From Pontiella desulfatans (GTDB lineage Bacteria > Verrucomicrobiota > Kiritimatiellia > Kiritimatiellales > Pontiellaceae), in NCBI GenBank assembly GCA_029287275.1, contig JARFRL010000232.1, positions 1-5,139 of the forward strand: 5,139 nucleotides of DNA. Direction: 5' to 3'. Position 1 is the first letter of the stretch. Each line of letters begins with the position of its first letter. Of the stretch, positions 1 to 5,139 are shown in pieces. The translations under genes and the position numbers were made by a program. The notes beneath the pieces were generated by a model. It was not told the DNA's origin. It saw only the letters and a program-made list of their open reading frames with translations, and searched no databases.

Positions 1-272
1 ACATCCTCCGCGAGAATCTGGCGCGACTTGCTTAACGGCTCGATCCAAAGCGTGTCGACATGCGAATGAGCCTCGACTTGTCGGCAAGCTGAACATTCGC
101 CGCAGGGCTTTTCCGCTCCCTCGCAAAACAACAGCCGCAAAAACGATTCCGCGAAGCGAAGTCCGTCGCCGCGCGGCGAACCGACGATCACGTAGGCGTG
201 CGCCAGACGCCCGGACTCGAATCCGTTCTTGATTCCCATCCAGGCTTCGGAGTTTGGATCGAGCCCGTCCAT
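1..272 (-). CDS. holB: DNA polymerase III delta' subunit, N-terminal part (runs off left edge)
   Basis: The delta' subunit is a structural member of the clamp-loader complex that places the sliding clamp on DNA during replication. Ninety complete codons are visible from the ATG at 272; the rest lies beyond position 1. Residues 22-31 read RLAHAYVIVG, the usual start of the AAA+ fold. Four cysteines, C50, C57, C60 and C63 (PCGECSAC at 56-63), form the zinc-binding module shared by delta' and tau/gamma. The histidine/aspartate pair H71-V-D73 sits where the family has HPD. The P-loop position reads GSPRGDGLR (31-39) and lacks the lysine and Ser/Thr of a working Walker A motif, which fits the non-ATPase delta' better than DnaX. 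The start lies 2 nt after the tmk stop, with a weak GAGG (286-289) 13 nt upstream. A second in-frame ATG at 239 would cut into the conserved N-terminus. A tmk-holB pairing is common in bacteria. Identification is firm; the C-terminal domains cannot be seen. Confidence 0.9.
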   Translation of the reverse strand, partial: MDGLDPNSEAWMGIKNGFESGRLAHAYVIVGSPRGDGLRFAESFLRLLFCEGAEKPCGECSACRQVEAHSHVDTLWIEPLSKSRQILAED

Positions 273-274
273 GA

Positions 275-913
275 TTATAACAACGCCTCTTTCACCGCGT
301 TCCAGACGTCGGCCGAAACCTCGTCGATGGATCGGTCGGCGTTGATGACGCGGAAACGCGCCGGCTCGCGCTCAACCAACGCATGATATCCGTCGCGCAC
401 GCGCGTATGAAAATCATTGCCCTCTTGTTCGAAGCGGTCGTGTGTTTCGGCGCCCTTCGCGTAACGTTCATCCAAGCGGCGGAATCCCGCCTCGACATTC
501 AGGTCGAGCAGAAGGGTCAGATCGGGCTTCCGTCCGCGGATGGCGAACGCGTTGATGGCTTCCAGCGTCGCGAGGTCCATGCCCCGCGCGAAGCCTTGGT
601 ACGCCATGGTCGAATCAATGAATCGATCGCACAGCACCCAGGCGCCGTTTTCAAGCGCCGGCAGAATGATTCGATCCATGAGCTGGGCCCGGCTGGCGGT
701 GAAGAGCAACAGCTCGGAACGGTCGCCTAGCGGCTCTCCCGCGGCGTCGTGCTGAAGCAGCTCGCGGATCGCCTCGCCCGTGGAGGTTCCGCCCGGTTCG
801 CGCGATTGAACGACCGCGACGCCCTCGGCTTCCAACCGCTCGACAAGCAGGCGAATCTGCGTTGATTTACCGCTACCTTCCGGTCCCTCGAACGTGATGA
901 ACTTTCCAAGCAT
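275..913 (-). CDS. tmk: Thymidylate kinase (dTMP kinase)
   Basis: This enzyme phosphorylates dTMP to dTDP with ATP in the cytoplasm, an essential step of dTTP supply. The 212-residue length is normal for the family. Visible motifs are the P-loop GPEGSGKST (10-18), the substrate-binding REPGGT (38-43), DRFIDSTMAYQG (96-107, the DRY/DRF catalytic motif and thymine-pocket region), PDLTLLLDL (130-138), and a LID region around 141-162 with several arginines and ending DRFE, followed by FHTRVRDGY (168-176). Two adjacent ATGs are possible. The one at 916 overlaps the cysS TGA by 4 nt (ATGA); the one at 913 overlaps it by 1 nt. GGAAG at 919-923 is only 2 nt from the first but 5 nt from the second, so 913 was chosen; the difference is one residue. 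An in-frame upstream start at 1006 would add 30 residues with no family similarity inside cysS and is rejected. Translation is probably coupled to cysS. Confidence 0.96.
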   Translation of the reverse strand: MLGKFITFEGPEGSGKSTQIRLLVERLEAEGVAVVQSREPGGTSTGEAIRELLQHDAAGEPLGDRSELLLFTASRAQLMDRIILPALENGAWVLCDRFIDSTMAYQGFARGMDLATLEAINAFAIRGRKPDLTLLLDLNVEAGFRRLDERYAKGAETHDRFEQEGNDFHTRVRDGYHALVEREPARFRVINADRSIDEVSADVWNAVKEALL

Positions 914-2313
914 CATAGCTTCCGGAGCTTGGGCCCTTCCGGCGTGTCCTTCACCGTCCAACCCAGTTCGGCCAGACGGTCGCGAATGCGATCGGACGCT
1001 CCCCAATCCTTGTCCGCCCGCGCTTTGGCGCGCGCCTCGAGGAGTTCGGTGACTTCCGCGGGAACTTCTTCCTCCCGAGGAATAAGCAAGCCCAGCACGG
1101 CGTCGAGCTCTTTCCAGAGATTGGATACCGCGAGAGCTTCCTTACCGCTCAGCGGCGCCGCGGTCATAGCCTTGTTTCCAGCGTGCACCGTGTCGAAGAC
1201 CGCGGCCATCGCGCCCGAGATATTCATGTCGTCGTCCATGGCCTCGGCGAACTTCGCGCGGGTGTTGGCGGCCCAAACGGGGAGCGCGTCGGCTTCCGTT
1301 TCAGAGCCGACGGCTTCCATGATCGTGGCGTGGAATTCATCGAGTCGTTTCAGCGCGGCCCGGTTCGCGTCGAGCGATTTGAACGCGAAGTTGAGCGACT
1401 GCCGGTAGTGCGAGGAAAGCAGCTCGTAGCGCACCTCGCGGCCCGTGTAGCCCATATCCAGAATTTCGCGCAGCGTGTGGAAATTGCCCAACGATTTGGA
1501 CATTTTTTTGCCGTCAACGATCAGGTAGCCGCAGTGCATCCAATATTTGGAGTAGGGTTTTCCGCTGGCCGCCTCGGATTGCGCGATCTCGTCCTCGTGG
1601 TGTGGAAAGATGTTGTCGACGCCCCCTGTATGAATATCGAAGCTTTCTCCGAGCAGGCTCATACTCATCGCGGAACATTCGATATGCCAGCCGGGACGCC
1701 CTTTGCCCCAGGGAGAGTCCCAAACCACGTCGCCATCCTCGGGAACGTACGCTTTCCAAAGCGCGAAGTCCGCGGCGTTGTCCTTGTCGTACTCGTCCTG
1801 ATCAACGCGCGCGCCGGAACGCATTCCCTCACGATCGAGCCGCGCCAATTTTCCGTAATCCTTGAACTTGTCTATGCTGTAGTACACCGAGCCATCCTCG
1901 GACTGATAGGCGTAGCCCTTTTCGAAAAGCGTCTCGATGATCGCGATCATTTCGGGGATGTAGTCCGTCGCGGCGGGATAATGCTCCGCGGGCTCGATGT
2001 CGAGTTTGGCGAGATCGTCGAAGAAGGCGTCGATGTACGTTTTGGTGTATTCCTTGAGCGGAAGTCCCTGCTCTATCGAAGAGCGAATGGTTTTATCGTC
2101 CACGTCCGTGAGGTTCTGCACTTGCGTGACCTCGAAACCGCTGAACTTGATGTGTCGGCGCAAGAGGTCCTCGAACATATACGCGCGGAAATTGCCGATG
2201 TGCGCGTAGTTGTAGACGGTTGGTCCACACGTGTAGAGGCGAACGTGTTTTCCATCAAGCGGAACAAGCTCCTCCTTCGTTCGGCTCATGGTGTTGTAGA
2301 TGCGGAACGCCAT
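913..2313 (-). CDS. cysS: Cysteinyl-tRNA synthetase
   Basis: This class Ia aminoacyl-tRNA synthetase charges tRNA-Cys with cysteine in the cytoplasm. Its 466 residues compare with about 461 in E. coli. The catalytic domain carries CGPTVYNYAHIGN (29-41) with the HIGH-type signature HIGN (38-41), and KMSKS (270-274) after the strand YLIVDGK. The four expected zinc ligands are present: C29, C213 (in WHIECSAMS), H238 and E242 (in HHEDEIAQSE). GVDNIFPHHEDE and TDVDDK (69-74) are also family hallmarks. The C-terminal part (about 330-466) is the helical DALR-type and anticodon-binding region, ending in ADKDWGASDRIRDRLAELGW, typical of CysS. The ATG at 2313 shares one base with the rsfS stop (TAATG) and has a strong GGAGG 10 nt upstream, so the start is well supported. 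The gene appears intact and overlaps genes on both sides, which suggests co-translation with rsfS and tmk. Confidence 0.98.
   Translation of the reverse strand: MAFRIYNTMSRTKEELVPLDGKHVRLYTCGPTVYNYAHIGNFRAYMFEDLLRRHIKFSGFEVTQVQNLTDVDDKTIRSSIEQGLPLKEYTKTYIDAFFDDLAKLDIEPAEHYPAATDYIPEMIAIIETLFEKGYAYQSEDGSVYYSIDKFKDYGKLARLDREGMRSGARVDQDEYDKDNAADFALWKAYVPEDGDVVWDSPWGKGRPGWHIECSAMSMSLLGESFDIHTGGVDNIFPHHEDEIAQSEAASGKPYSKYWMHCGYLIVDGKKMSKSLGNFHTLREILDMGYTGREVRYELLSSHYRQSLNFAFKSLDANRAALKRLDEFHATIMEAVGSETEADALPVWAANTRAKFAEAMDDDMNISGAMAAVFDTVHAGNKAMTAAPLSGKEALAVSNLWKELDAVLGLLIPREEEVPAEVTELLEARAKARADKDWGASDRIRDRLAELGWTVKDTPEGPKLRKL
919..923 (-). promoter_or_regulatory. Shine-Dalgarno for tmk, inside the 3' end of cysS
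   Basis: The minus strand reads GGAAGCTATGATG. The GGAAG is 2 nt from the first ATG (916) and 5 nt from the second (913). The second spacing is more usual, so this site argues for starting tmk at 913. Because it lies in the last codons of cysS, ribosomes ending cysS are well placed to reinitiate here. Confidence 0.5.
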
Positions 2314-2666
2314 TACTCGCCACCCTCCAACTCGAGCGCGGGGGCGTCCTTCCAGAGCTTTTCCAAATCATAGAATTCGCGTAGCTCACGTTCGAAAATA
2401 TGCACCATGACGCCATTGTAATCCATGATCATCCAACCGCTGTCCGGCACGCCTTCCTTGTGATAGCCCTTGAAACCGGCGTCTTTGAACAAACGCTGCA
2501 ATCCATCATAAAGCGCCTTCAAATGGGGCTTGTTGGCCCCGGTCGCGATGATGAAATAGTCGGCGATGTTGGAGTGTTGACGCAAATCAATCGCGACGAG
2601 ATCCTCCGCTTTACGATCGTCCAGAAACGCGACGACTTGTTTTATTATCTCTAGATCTTTTTCCAT
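2313..2666 (-). CDS. rsfS: Ribosome silencing factor RsfS (YbeB/Iojap family)
   Basis: RsfS binds ribosomal protein uL14 on the large subunit and blocks subunit joining, lowering translation in stationary phase or starvation. That role is known from other bacteria and not shown here. The 117-residue protein (E. coli about 105) is essentially one domain. The family pattern is clear: SNIADYFIIATG (32-43), the helix after it (ANKPHLKALYDGLQRLF, 44-60), EGVPDSGWMIMDYNGVMVHIF (71-91) and REFYDLEKLW (96-105). The ATG at 2666 follows the nadD stop after 9 nt and has AGGA 4 nt upstream. The last base of the stop codon is the first base of the cysS start (TAATG). The nadD-rsfS pairing is widespread and strengthens both calls. 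Nothing looks broken. Confidence 0.95.
   Translation of the reverse strand: MEKDLEIIKQVVAFLDDRKAEDLVAIDLRQHSNIADYFIIATGANKPHLKALYDGLQRLFKDAGFKGYHKEGVPDSGWMIMDYNGVMVHIFERELREFYDLEKLWKDAPALELEGGE
2324..2328 (-). promoter_or_regulatory. Shine-Dalgarno for cysS, inside rsfS
   Basis: The minus strand has GGAGG 10 nt before the cysS ATG, embedded in the last codons of rsfS (LEGGE). Together with the TAATG stop-start overlap, it supports both the chosen cysS start and coupled translation of rsfS and cysS. Confidence 0.6.
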
Positions 2667-2675
2667 GTTTTCCTA

Positions 2676-3305
2676 TCAACCTTGGTAGAGGCCGTGTTCG
2701 AATATATACATTTCAACTTCGGGAGGCGTCAAATACCGAACGCTCAACCCCTCCGCGACACGACGCCGGATCTCCGTCGAGGATACTCCGATCAGATGAG
2801 CCCCGAATACATTGCGTAGCAATCGGTCCTTTTGTTCGCCGCCCAGCTTTATTTTTTCCGCGATCGCGTCCAAATCATCTTCGCCCGGTCGAATGAAAGA
2901 AGCGACTTCGCACAACTCCAACAACACTTCGATACGGTGCCAGTTGTGCAGATCCACCAACGTGTCGCTGCCAACGATCATGAACAGCTCCGCGCCGGGA
3001 TACGCGTTTCTAAATTCGCGAATCGTGTCGAAGGTATACGAAATCCCTCCGCGCGACAACTCGAGATCGGAGACCGAGAAGCGAAGATCCGACTCCACCG
3101 CGAGTTTCATCATGTTCGATCGGTGCTCGACCGAAACTTGTCGCAGATGTCGTTTGTGCGGGGGTATCGACGCGGGGATGAAAACAACTTCGGAAAGGTC
3201 TAACTTTTCAACGGCGTCTTGCGCGATGATCAGGTGCCCCGAATGAACCGGGTCGAACGAACCACCCATAATTCCGATTCGCTTACCCGGTGTGTTTGAC
3301 TCCAT
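2676..3305 (-). CDS. nadD: Nicotinate-nucleotide adenylyltransferase
   Basis: NadD joins nicotinate mononucleotide and ATP to give deamido-NAD, a late step of NAD biosynthesis in the cytoplasm. The 209-residue length is normal. The nucleotidyltransferase signature GGSFDPVHSGHL is at 14-25 (HxGH at 21-24), PPHK at 48-51, the substrate-recognition stretch RGGISYTFDT at 85-94, GSDTLVDLHNWH at 112-123, and the second ATP-binding motif SSTEIRRR at 175-182. The ATG at 3305 is the only usable start before the first beta strand and has AGGA 6 nt upstream. The stop TGA is followed at once by an in-frame TAG, giving a double stop. It lies 28 nt after the export lipoprotein gene and 9 nt before rsfS. 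It is the first housekeeping gene after the polysaccharide genes in reading direction, so it may depend on their transcription. Confidence 0.96.
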   Translation of the reverse strand: MESNTPGKRIGIMGGSFDPVHSGHLIIAQDAVEKLDLSEVVFIPASIPPHKRHLRQVSVEHRSNMMKLAVESDLRFSVSDLELSRGGISYTFDTIREFRNAYPGAELFMIVGSDTLVDLHNWHRIEVLLELCEVASFIRPGEDDLDAIAEKIKLGGEQKDRLLRNVFGAHLIGVSSTEIRRRVAEGLSVRYLTPPEVEMYIFEHGLYQG

Positions 3306-3312
3306 GATCCGT

Positions 3313-3335
3313 CCTGCCTTGCAGGCCTCCGGCCT
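3313..3335 (-). other. Two overlapping short hairpins between the export gene and nadD
   Basis: The 28-nt gap holds two perfect but short GC-rich stems. One pairs 3313-3317 with 3321-3325 (CCTGC/GCAGG, 3-nt loop). The other pairs 3323-3327 with 3331-3335 (AGGCC/GGCCT, 3-nt loop) and includes the end of the upstream stop codon. They share 3323-3325, so only one can form at a time. Part of the nadD AGGA site (3312-3315) lies in the first stem. There is no U-run, so this is not a standard intrinsic terminator. Five-base stems in GC-rich DNA can arise by chance; any regulatory role is speculation. Confidence 0.3.
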
Positions 3336-3960
3336 AGTACCAAGTCTGCCAGACTTTGATTACGTCGCCAGCTTTGATTTTCACATCCTTGGATGGGTCT
3401 TTTTCCAGCTCCTTGATGTTGAACTGGTAAATTTTACCCTGGCGGTTGATCGTTACCTTTTTCAGGTTGGCGAAACCTGTTGGTCCGCGCGCGCCGGCAA
3501 TCGCCTGAAGGAGGGTGGTTCCGCTCATCAACTGGAATTGCCCCGGCGCGAGCACCTCGCCTTGGACATAGAAAACCTTCGCCGTCATCGTGACGTTGAC
3601 GGAAACGTTTTTATAAATGCCGCCTTCGACGTAGAGTCGTTCGATCTTGTTTTCCAGTTCCGAGGCCGTAAGCCCAGCGGCTTTGATCGGCTCGTCGATA
3701 TGCAACAGACTGATTTCACCATTCTCGTCGATGACCAGCTCCAGCGCCTGCTGTTCCATTATCCCACTGAAACGCACGTACACTGGATCCAACGCTTTAA
3801 GCCTATACGCGCCGAAGGAAGCATCCTCCCGAGAAGCAATCTCCGAGAGGCCGGTATTGGTATCATCCCCAAGAGATGAACCGTTAATCGGCTGAATCAC
3901 GCAACCGCTCAGGAAGCACGAACCGAACAAACCAAGAATAAGCTGTGTTTTACGAATCAT
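3334..3960 (-). CDS. Short Wza-like polysaccharide export lipoprotein (Poly_export + SLBB)
   Basis: The predicted role is periplasmic/outer-membrane export of a capsular or exopolysaccharide, working with the kinase encoded just upstream. Residues 1-20 form a lipoprotein signal: RK at 3-4, a hydrophobic stretch, and lipobox LSGC with the lipidated cysteine at 20. The residue after it is Val, not Asp, which in E. coli terms favours the outer membrane. Residues about 51-126 match the Poly_export domain (AYRLKALDPVYVRFSG, then a VIDENGEISLLHID strand pair, then AAGLTASELENKI). Residues about 128-204 resemble one SLBB domain (VQGEVLAPGQFQL, LLQAIAGARGPTGFANL, KAGDVIKVW). At 208 residues it is much shorter than E. 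coli Wza (about 379) and shows neither the extra domain nor the amphipathic C-terminal helix that makes Wza's outer-membrane pore. The ATG at 3960 has GAGG 8 nt upstream (3969-3972). The family is clear; the exact polymer is unknown. Confidence 0.88.
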   Translation of the reverse strand: MIRKTQLILGLFGSCFLSGCVIQPINGSSLGDDTNTGLSEIASREDASFGAYRLKALDPVYVRFSGIMEQQALELVIDENGEISLLHIDEPIKAAGLTASELENKIERLYVEGGIYKNVSVNVTMTAKVFYVQGEVLAPGQFQLMSGTTLLQAIAGARGPTGFANLKKVTINRQGKIYQFNIKELEKDPSKDVKIKAGDVIKVWQTWY

Positions 3961-3989
3961 TTCTCTTACCTCATGCCATAAGCATGTAA

Positions 3990-5139
3990 CTAGACGTTGT
4001 CTTCCGGGGGAACCTCACTCTGCGAACTATGATAATAGTCCGAGTAGTACGAGTGGTAGTAATAGTAATAGTCGTCGCGCATCACGTTGATGTTGTTCAG
4101 CACGGCTCCAACCACGTTGACCCCAAGCGTTTCAATCATTTGTTTCGCTTTCGCAAGCATTTCACGCGGATATTTACGGTATTGCACGACGATGATCGCT
4201 CCATCGGTTTCCTTGGCGATAATGGAGGAGTCGGATATACCCACAAGCGGCGGGGTGTCGATGAGCACCACGTCGTACTTGGATTTCAGAGAGGAAACCA
4301 ACTCCCCAATCCGCTTCGGATCCAAAACACCGAGCGACGTTCTAGGAAGGCGACCGCTCGGAAGGAAATGCATGTTGGGCACGCTGGTGGCCTTAATCGC
4401 CTCCTCCACGGGAACATCGCGCAACAAGACGTTCGTCAGACCAAAGCGGTTGGAAACGCCCAAAATGGTGTGCTGCACCGGCCGCCGCAAGTCGGCGTCA
4501 ATAAGCAACACTTTCTCGCCTTGCTGGGCGCATACAAACGCTAGATTGAAACACGTGGTCGATTTACCTTCACCCGCTCCCCCCGAAAGAACACTGAACG
4601 CGCCGCGGTGCGACCCGCCTTCAGTAAACGCGAGATTCGTCCGCAAAACCCGATACGCCTCGGCGTGCTCACTATCCGGCCCTTCCTCGATCAACGGTCG
4701 AACCTTCTGGGGTATAAGGCCCAGCACCGGTAAACCAAGAATGCGTTCGACGTCGTCCGCCGTTTTGATTGAGGTATCCAGATATTCGATGAAGTAGGCG
4801 AGTCCAACGCCTGCCCCGAGCCCAACAAAGATGCTCAGGAGCACGTTCATGAAAAGATTCGGACTCACGGGGCGACGGTTCGGTTCCGCCACGTCGATGA
4901 TCTCCACGGGATTGGAGGGAACCTCAAGCGTAATGATTTCTTGACGATGTTTCGATTTAAGTTGGTTATAGATGAATCGTTCGGTATCCAGGTCGGCCTT
5001 GGCGTTGCGGTATGGCCTAAACTTGGCGCCCTGCGACTCGATCGTTTCAGTACGCACGGAAGCCAGTGCTTTATCAAGACTCTCAAACTTGTTTTTCGCG
5101 ATGCGATATTCAGTCTGAAGACCGTTTCTTAGCGAATTC
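3990..5139 (-). CDS. Wzc/GumC-type polysaccharide co-polymerase and tyrosine autokinase, C-terminal part (runs off right edge)
   Basis: This inner-membrane protein is predicted to control polysaccharide chain length and export and to autophosphorylate on tyrosine. The frame is open to the right edge with 382 complete codons visible, counted here from the edge. A GTG at 5057 could be mistaken for a start, but the reading frame and coiled-coil character continue upstream, so the gene is cut. Order: end of the periplasmic coiled coil (to about 70), proline-containing segment PNRRPVSPN (86-94), transmembrane helix about 97-118, LRTNL linker (165-169), then a BY-kinase domain. The kinase shows Walker A GGAGEGKST (186-194, K192), Walker A' LLIDADLRRP (211-220), Walker B VLIDTPP (291-297) and a tail with nine tyrosines in 13 residues (357-369). 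The N-terminal Wzz domain and first membrane helix should lie beyond the window. The segment after PSGRLP (259 on) reads RTSLGVLDPKRI instead of the usual PNPxELL-like motif. The next gene, an export lipoprotein, is 29 nt away, as expected for a partner. Confidence 0.93.
   Translation of the reverse strand, partial: NSLRNGLQTEYRIAKNKFESLDKALASVRTETIESQGAKFRPYRNAKADLDTERFIYNQLKSKHRQEIITLEVPSNPVEIIDVAEPNRRPVSPNLFMNVLLSIFVGLGAGVGLAYFIEYLDTSIKTADDVERILGLPVLGLIPQKVRPLIEEGPDSEHAEAYRVLRTNLAFTEGGSHRGAFSVLSGGAGEGKSTTCFNLAFVCAQQGEKVLLIDADLRRPVQHTILGVSNRFGLTNVLLRDVPVEEAIKATSVPNMHFLPSGRLPRTSLGVLDPKRIGELVSSLKSKYDVVLIDTPPLVGISDSSIIAKETDGAIIVVQYRKYPREMLAKAKQMIETLGVNVVGAVLNNINVMRDDYYYYYHSYYSDYYHSSQSEVPPEDNV
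4032..4070 (-). repeat. Low-complexity TAT/TAC run encoding the kinase tyrosine tail
   Basis: Thirteen codons encode YYYYYHSYYSDYY, with nine tyrosines written as mixed TAT and TAC. The run ends 13 codons before the stop codon, the last one being CDS residue 369. In BY-kinases such a tail is the autophosphorylation site, passed between neighbouring subunits. Mixed codon use suggests it is kept for the protein rather than being a pure DNA slippage repeat. Confidence 0.85.

Noticed and set aside
914..1006. N-terminal extension of tmk to an upstream ATG at 1006
   Set aside because: The extra 30 residues are out-of-frame reading of the cysS 3' end, while thymidylate kinases begin just before the GKFITFEG strand. 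The ATGs at 916/913 fit the family and the overlap pattern.
1183..2373. 396-codon open frame on the plus strand opposite cysS
   Set aside because: It is in exact antisense register with cysS, so its stops would need TTA, CTA or TCA codons in cysS, which this GC-rich gene avoids. Its translation resembles no family I recognise, whereas cysS has every expected motif.
3306..3335. Intrinsic terminator between the lipoprotein gene and nadD
   Set aside because: The stems are only 5 bp and no run of U follows on the transcript; the next bases lead directly into the nadD ATG.
3292..3879. 195-codon open frame on the plus strand opposite the export lipoprotein gene
   Set aside because: It is in the same antisense register as the lipoprotein gene, begins inside nadD, and shows no recognisable domain. 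It is best seen as a shadow of codon bias.
4087..4797. 236-codon plus-strand open frame opposite the kinase gene
   Set aside because: It overlaps the conserved kinase motifs on the other strand, and its own translation is low in family-like pattern and rich in Ser/Arg, as shadow frames usually are.
3990..5057. Kinase gene starting at the GTG at 5057 as a complete stand-alone BY-kinase
   Set aside because: The frame stays open to the window edge with coiled-coil-like sequence, and a periplasmic segment and second membrane helix follow the GTG, so the protein must extend further N-terminal.

Overview
The window is a densely packed bacterial chromosome segment. All seven recognisable genes lie on the minus strand, so transcription runs from the right edge to the left. 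In that order they are: the C-terminal two-thirds or so of a Wzc/GumC-type polysaccharide co-polymerase and tyrosine autokinase (cut by the right edge), a short Wza-like polysaccharide export lipoprotein, nadD, rsfS, cysS, tmk, and the N-terminal third or so of holB (cut by the left edge). No gene is supported on the plus strand. The long plus-strand open frames are shadows of the minus-strand genes. No tRNA, rRNA, CRISPR array, insertion sequence or phage gene was seen.

Layout: 3334-5139 is the end of an exopolysaccharide/capsule export module, with an inner-membrane chain-length/kinase protein followed by its periplasmic/outer-membrane export partner. From 3305 leftward come five housekeeping genes: NAD synthesis (nadD), ribosome silencing (rsfS), cysteinyl-tRNA synthesis (cysS), dTTP synthesis (tmk) and the clamp-loader delta' subunit (holB). 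Junctions are very tight: 29 nt, 28 nt, 9 nt, a 1-nt overlap (TAATG), a 1- or 4-nt overlap (ATGATG) and a 2-nt gap. This looks like one co-transcribed or translationally coupled unit. There is no room for a conventional promoter or terminator except inside coding sequence. The only intergenic structure seen is a pair of short, mutually exclusive hairpins between the export gene and nadD.

Organism: a lipobox-bearing Wza-like protein paired with a fused Wzz-kinase protein points to a Gram-negative, diderm bacterium of moderate-to-high GC. Fused co-polymerase/kinase polypeptides with a C-terminal tyrosine cluster are typical of such bacteria. Gene order and the style of the holB N-terminus made me think of the PVC superphylum (Verrucomicrobiota/Kiritimatiellota/Lentisphaerota) or a similar environmental lineage. 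This is an impression from memory, not something the window proves.

I found no convincing new biological system. The points most worth a second look are the direct abutment of the polysaccharide genes to essential genes, the unusually short export lipoprotein, and a kinase with a dense tyrosine tail but a non-standard segment where relatives carry an NPxELL-like motif.
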